64,000 bases of DNA from Hyperoodon ampullatus (lineage: Eukaryota > Chordata > Mammalia > Artiodactyla > Ziphiidae): the NCBI GenBank assembly GCA_949752795.1, contig OX457068.1, positions 53,596,516-53,660,515 of the forward strand, read 5' to 3'. Shown here in pieces: positions 59,901-64,000 of this stretch; the first letter of the stretch is position 1; each line of letters opens with the position of its first letter. The notes below the pieces were generated by a model. That model was not told the DNA's origin, ran no database searches, and saw only the letters and a program-made list of their open reading frames with translations. The translations under genes and the position numbers were made by a program.

Positions 59901-60725
59901 GGGAAGACCCCAAACCAGCTTTTAGGCAGGCTGATTTTTGGAGAGACCACTGAGCCCCAAGAGCCTCTTAAGTCTTCTGGGGCAGGCCATTGTGTGGAGA
60001 GCAAAATGGAGTCATTTAGTCATTAGTCCCTCAGATATCAGCCTGAGAGGGGAAGCTGTCTGCCTTTCCTCACAATTTAGACACTTATCTTACAAATTCA
60101 CCAAGCTCAGTGACTTCTGAACAATGCCAGCTGTTAAGGAGCCATTTCCCTGGCATCTTCCCCATAATTTGATTTGAAAGGAAAAGATTAAACTCAGTCC
60201 GACCCAGAATTGTCAGCCCAATGCCCTCAAAGAGTTTGACAGGAAAAGAAAAGAAAAGAAAAAACCAAAAAAAACCCCTTACAGACAGTTAGATGAAGAA
60301 ATCACCTGCACCTGTGCATTAAGGAGAGACCATAGGCACATTGCATAGGCCAGACAATGAAGGTGGCTAGGACCAACCATGGAGACTTCTCTCAGAAAGA
60401 TAGATGAAAATGAAGACTAAACTCACTGTCCTTCTTAATGACCAACTTTTGGATAATGTTAATTTTAGGAATAAGGTTAGATTGCACTTAAATGGTGACC
60501 TGCTGGTATGAGTATGTTAGCATTTTAAATATAGTTATTACAATTAATTTTTCCTGGGTGTGGTGATGTCTCTTCCAGTTCAGTAATAAACATTCTATTT
60601 ATTCTTTCAGAACTGAGTAAATAAGAATATAAGAAAGTTTACCTTTTTTTAAATGCCTATTTTATTTAATGCTCCCCTTACAAAAATTATTTTGATGAAA
60701 ATCTTACTGTTGATTCTCTGGTAAG
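56966..60725. other. No gene seen; old sequence with poly(T) patches
   Basis: T-rich patches at 59232-59271. The stretch 57360-57600 weakly resembles the unnamed ancient repeat. An A-rich (AAAAG)n patch lies at 60241-60282. Short frames only. Confidence 0.45.
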
Positions 60726-60729
60726 GTCA

Positions 60730-60800
60730 TTGATTCCTAGAGAGTTTAACTTGCTCACAGTGAAACAGCTAATAAATACTAGAACTTGGTTTTGGTTCAG
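60730..60800 (+). mobile_element. MIR fragment
   Basis: GTTTAACTTGCTCACAGTGA then AACAGCTAATAAATACTAGA, the MIR middle block. Short. Confidence 0.5.
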
Positions 60801-61594
60801 CTTTAGATTCTGGAGTCTTAGTTGTTGTGTTTTGCATCTTCCCTGCAAAAGGCAAAGGAGAAATGTGTTATAAAATTTTTAATCCATGTTGGTTGGAAAG
60901 CTTAGGGGTTTCCCTGGTGAAATCTGAAACTGACCCCTGTATACAAAGAGCAAGGAGAGACCAAGAAATAGGAAACCACCCCAGATTGGTAGGTGTCACT
61001 GTTAAGAAGAAGGCAATTTACAAAGGAAGCTTGTCTCAGGAGCCACAAGATGAATAGATCCTGCCCCTACCCACCAGCATCTTACATGTTTACGGAGAGG
61101 CCGAAGCAGGATTCAGTCACATATACCGTCCACATGGTCTCAACAATACATTGCTCCCTCAAGGCTGTGTCATAGAAAACGGTTCCCACTTTGGAAATGG
61201 TGGGTGGAACATATATTCTAAGGATGCCGGGGTGGGGGGTGAGGAGCCTGGGTCCAGCTCTTGGGTAAACTGGCAGTCATCTCCTTTGATGACCTCCTCC
61301 AACAATCCAATGGTATGATTTTTCACTTATACCCTTGATCAAACTTCTTCAAAATACAAGCACTTTAAAATATCTTTCTTGAACTTGGTCTCATTGTTCT
61401 TCTGCCCTGGCCTCTATCTCAGTTTATTGAGGGACAGGTTGGGGAGATCACGGTTGCCTCTGTTGATATCACCCTCTAAATTTAGAAGCAAATCTCAAAT
61501 ATTTCTAATTTCTTTTGGTAAATATGTTAGTGTTTAATATGAGGAAGTGTATTATATATTCATAAATTAACGTATTCTTTCAGTTTAGAAATAA

Positions 61595-61700
61595 TCCAGT
61601 TACCCTCATTTCACAGATGAGAAAAGAGCTAAATATAGACATTAACATTAATAAGTTTGTGACTTATTCGTAGCCAAGTGAGAGCTGGTCTTATCTCCTA
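61595..61700 (+). mobile_element. MIR fragment
   Basis: ACCCTCATTTCACAGATGAG followed by AAAAGAGCTAAA and a weak continuation to about 61700. Confidence 0.55.
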
Positions 61701-64000
61701 TACCCCAATCTATGCTTGTTTCAGTGTTCCATTTCAAAGGAATTAATATTTTCATCTTGTACTACTTAGGTAATGAGATCCATATAGATATAAAATATAT
61801 ATATCCATATCAATGTATGTAAAATTTACCATGTATATTAGTACTTTTATTTTTCACCCAACTTCACCCTATTTTTAATGCAACATATTGTATGTCTTCC
61901 ATGTTTTTGACAATTAAGACTTAAAGTTTCCCTGTTTCTTCATTCCCATCTGTGCCTAGGACAGTTCTGCAAAGCATTAAGTCCTCATTAATTATTTAAT
62001 GATTGATTAATCCTCTTTGGGATGAATTTGCATGCATTTATGATTTTAAATTCCTAAGTAAGTCATTTTTATTATTTCCTGTTTTTAACCTTTTATTCGT
62101 AGACTTCCCTCAAACTCAAGAGGTCATCTTGTGCTGCTGAAACACAGAAATCCATATTCCAAGAGCAACTAGGATAGCATAGAATTTCGTTCTGCTAATA
62201 GCTCATTTCACGTTGCTGAAAGTTACTCCATCTCAATTTCCATTCCTATATGCCAACATTTCTCCTAATGATCAAAAGTAGTGAAACTGCAGTAAATAAC
62301 AGAAATACTTGGCTTAAGGCCCAAGGAAAGGGGGTGCCTCTGTCTTCATTCTGAGTCCTTTGAACTTGGCATGAGGTAGTGGAGATTTGGTGGGAAAGGA
62401 GAGACCCAGGGGAAGTGGGCAATCAAAAAATTGTTACGTTGAGAGGATATGAAAGAGAAGGATACTAGAGAGGGACCCCAGACCTTAAAGAGGACTTACA
62501 TTTACTTGGGTTCATAAGTACTTTCTTTATCAAACAATATGTAAAGATAGAATTTTGTCTTTCAGAATTACCAGAGGTAGAAGGGCAGGTTAACCAACCT
62601 ATAACTACACAGTGCAAATCTTTCCACTGAAGGGGAAATGTGTGTGTGTGTATCTTATAAATAATATTATTTCTTCATTCATTTAACTGCTTTGTACTCG
62701 AAAGAACACAGGATGATTTATAGAGATTCATAGAATATAACAACATAAGACATTAAAAATATGTAAGAAAAAAGAATATACAACAGAAAAGATTTCAAAT
62801 GAAGCTAAGACTGAAGCAAATCAAAAATGCACATTATAAAAAAAGCATGCATTTGATCTAGGGATGCCAATAGAACTGTAATGGCAAAGTTTCCTGACAT
62901 TTACTAGCCTTGTGATTTTAGACAAGTTTGTCTATGAGTTGGACAAGATTTTGTACATGCTGTGTTTTCAAAACACTTACAAAACATTGTCTCTACCCTT
63001 TGGGATCTGGCAGTCTAGATGGGAAAACAAGATTTACCCAATGGAAACAATTAAAATTTACTCTTGTAAATGTATCCTCAACCATGATCCATCTCACTCA
63101 AACCTCGATATTTTTCTCTTTTCTTCTGGTTTAGCCAACCTGATGTCTGTGCTCCCTTCCCTCCCATCTTGAGGAAGGTCAGTAACTGTAACAAGATGTT
63201 CTGTCTCGTTGTTTTTCACTCAAGGCATTCCTTCAGAGTAGTTCCTTCATCGTCACCGACTGGAGGGGGTCTTCACCACTGTTGGCAATAACCATCTTTT
63301 GTTGTGTTGTTTTCTTTTTTCTGTTATTATTTTCCTTTTGATCAAAGTCTTGTCATGCCCTAGTCTTTTTTCTCCTCCCAGATACTCCCTATATCTACAT
63401 CATCCAGTGCCCTCTGCAGCAGGTCCCTACATTACAGCCTTTGTCGTTTCTATCACTCTCAATGGATGCATTTGCTCTTACCCCCTGGGGTTTTACTCTC
63501 ATTTAAATTTGACACATATCTGCATTAGCTCCCTGAGAAGAACTACAGGGGTCTAGAAAGAACTGCTGGAAGTAGCTCATACAGTTTCCCAGAGGTGGTA
63601 ACAATTGGGTGATACAAATTTTACAGAGGAGAGAATCATTAGAACGTGAATGAGCACAGCTGCACAGCATTCTTGATACTGATAAGAAGGAAGCCAGTGC
63701 TGGGATAGACCAGGGCTGGGAGAAGTTGAGTCGACCCGAGGGTCTCAAGTGGGAACAGACTGGCTTCTTAAGGCCCAGTGTTCAAAGGTGAATAATAACT
63801 CTACCTGATGCAATCTGGAACTTGAGGCCAAGGGTACTGTATCCAAGAAAACAAAGATACAGATATTTTTTGGAAGGAGTTGGGTTCCAGTTATTACACA
63901 AGATATTGATGATACAGTGATGAATATGACACAGATCAGGTCTTATGGAGCTCACAGAGGGTCATGTTTCATCAGTCTCTATCGAAATGGCTGTCTGCAA
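61701..64000. other. No gene seen; old sequence
   Basis: No repeat or gene content that I can support. The short frames at 62912-63172, 63299-63556 and 63503-63748 show no domain. Confidence 0.45.

Noticed and set aside
1..64000. CRISPR array, bacterial operon or phage system
   Set aside because: No spaced direct repeats or prokaryotic gene layout; base composition and repeat content are mammalian.

Overview
This window is nuclear DNA of a mammal, almost certainly a cetacean or close relative. It holds tRNA-derived CHR-type SINEs with the GGCTTCCCTGGTGG head (16.7, 27.5, 47.2, 53.8 and 55.8 kb) together with Cetartiodactyl-type L1 elements, and I see no ruminant BovB. I find no host gene, exon, tRNA or rRNA gene that I can support. 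The window reads as a gene desert or deep intron built from retroelements; nearly every long open frame is a piece of L1 ORF1 or ORF2.

Layout. 0.5-1.1 kb: ERV-L pol remnant, plus strand. 1.1-16.9 kb: three L1 bodies end to end on the minus strand, the last with a young CHR-2 SINE in its first bases. 17-27.5 kb: mostly old single-copy sequence with MLT1 LTRs (including what looks like a whole MaLR provirus with primer-binding site at 20.3-22.2 kb), L2 and MIR. 27.9-28.9 kb: a second ERV-L pol remnant, minus strand. 29.0-36.1 kb: two L1 bodies, plus strand. 37-49 kb: old sequence with L1 3' stubs and one CHR-2. 50.0-54.5 kb: a chimeric plus-strand L1 with two 3' ends, hosting a CHR-type SINE. 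54.5-64 kb: old sequence with MLT1, CHR-2 and MIR copies.

Main result. The left 36 kb makes sense only if about 21-23 kb has been inverted by recombination between two L1s in opposite orientation. Four signals agree. (1) L1 tracts at about 8790-9935 (minus) and 30885-32015 (plus) are about 99% identical and share private indels, while the flanking L1 sequence differs by roughly 10%. (2) The L1 whose 5' end is at 16919 and the L1 whose 3' end is at 36124 carry the same 19-bp target-site duplication, now in opposite orientation and 19 kb apart. (3) The two ERV-L pol pieces are adjacent, non-overlapping parts of one pol gene, each cut exactly at an L1 end, now on opposite strands. (4) The truncated L1 end at 11045 and the truncated L1 start at 34576 are adjacent positions of ORF2 and share a 12-bp duplication (10/12). 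Flipping the interval back restores three clean insertions: L1-A in ERV-L pol, L1-B full length, and L1-C inside L1-B. A real inversion and an assembly flip at the same repeats would look alike in sequence; long reads or other cetacean assemblies would decide.

Names used below: L1-A = 5966 to about 9.4 kb plus 28953 to about 31.4 kb, with a 5'-shortened copy at 1128-5965 beside it. L1-B = 11045-16919 plus 34576-36124. L1-C = about 9.4 to 11.04 kb plus about 31.4 to 34.575 kb. L1-D = 50022-54457.
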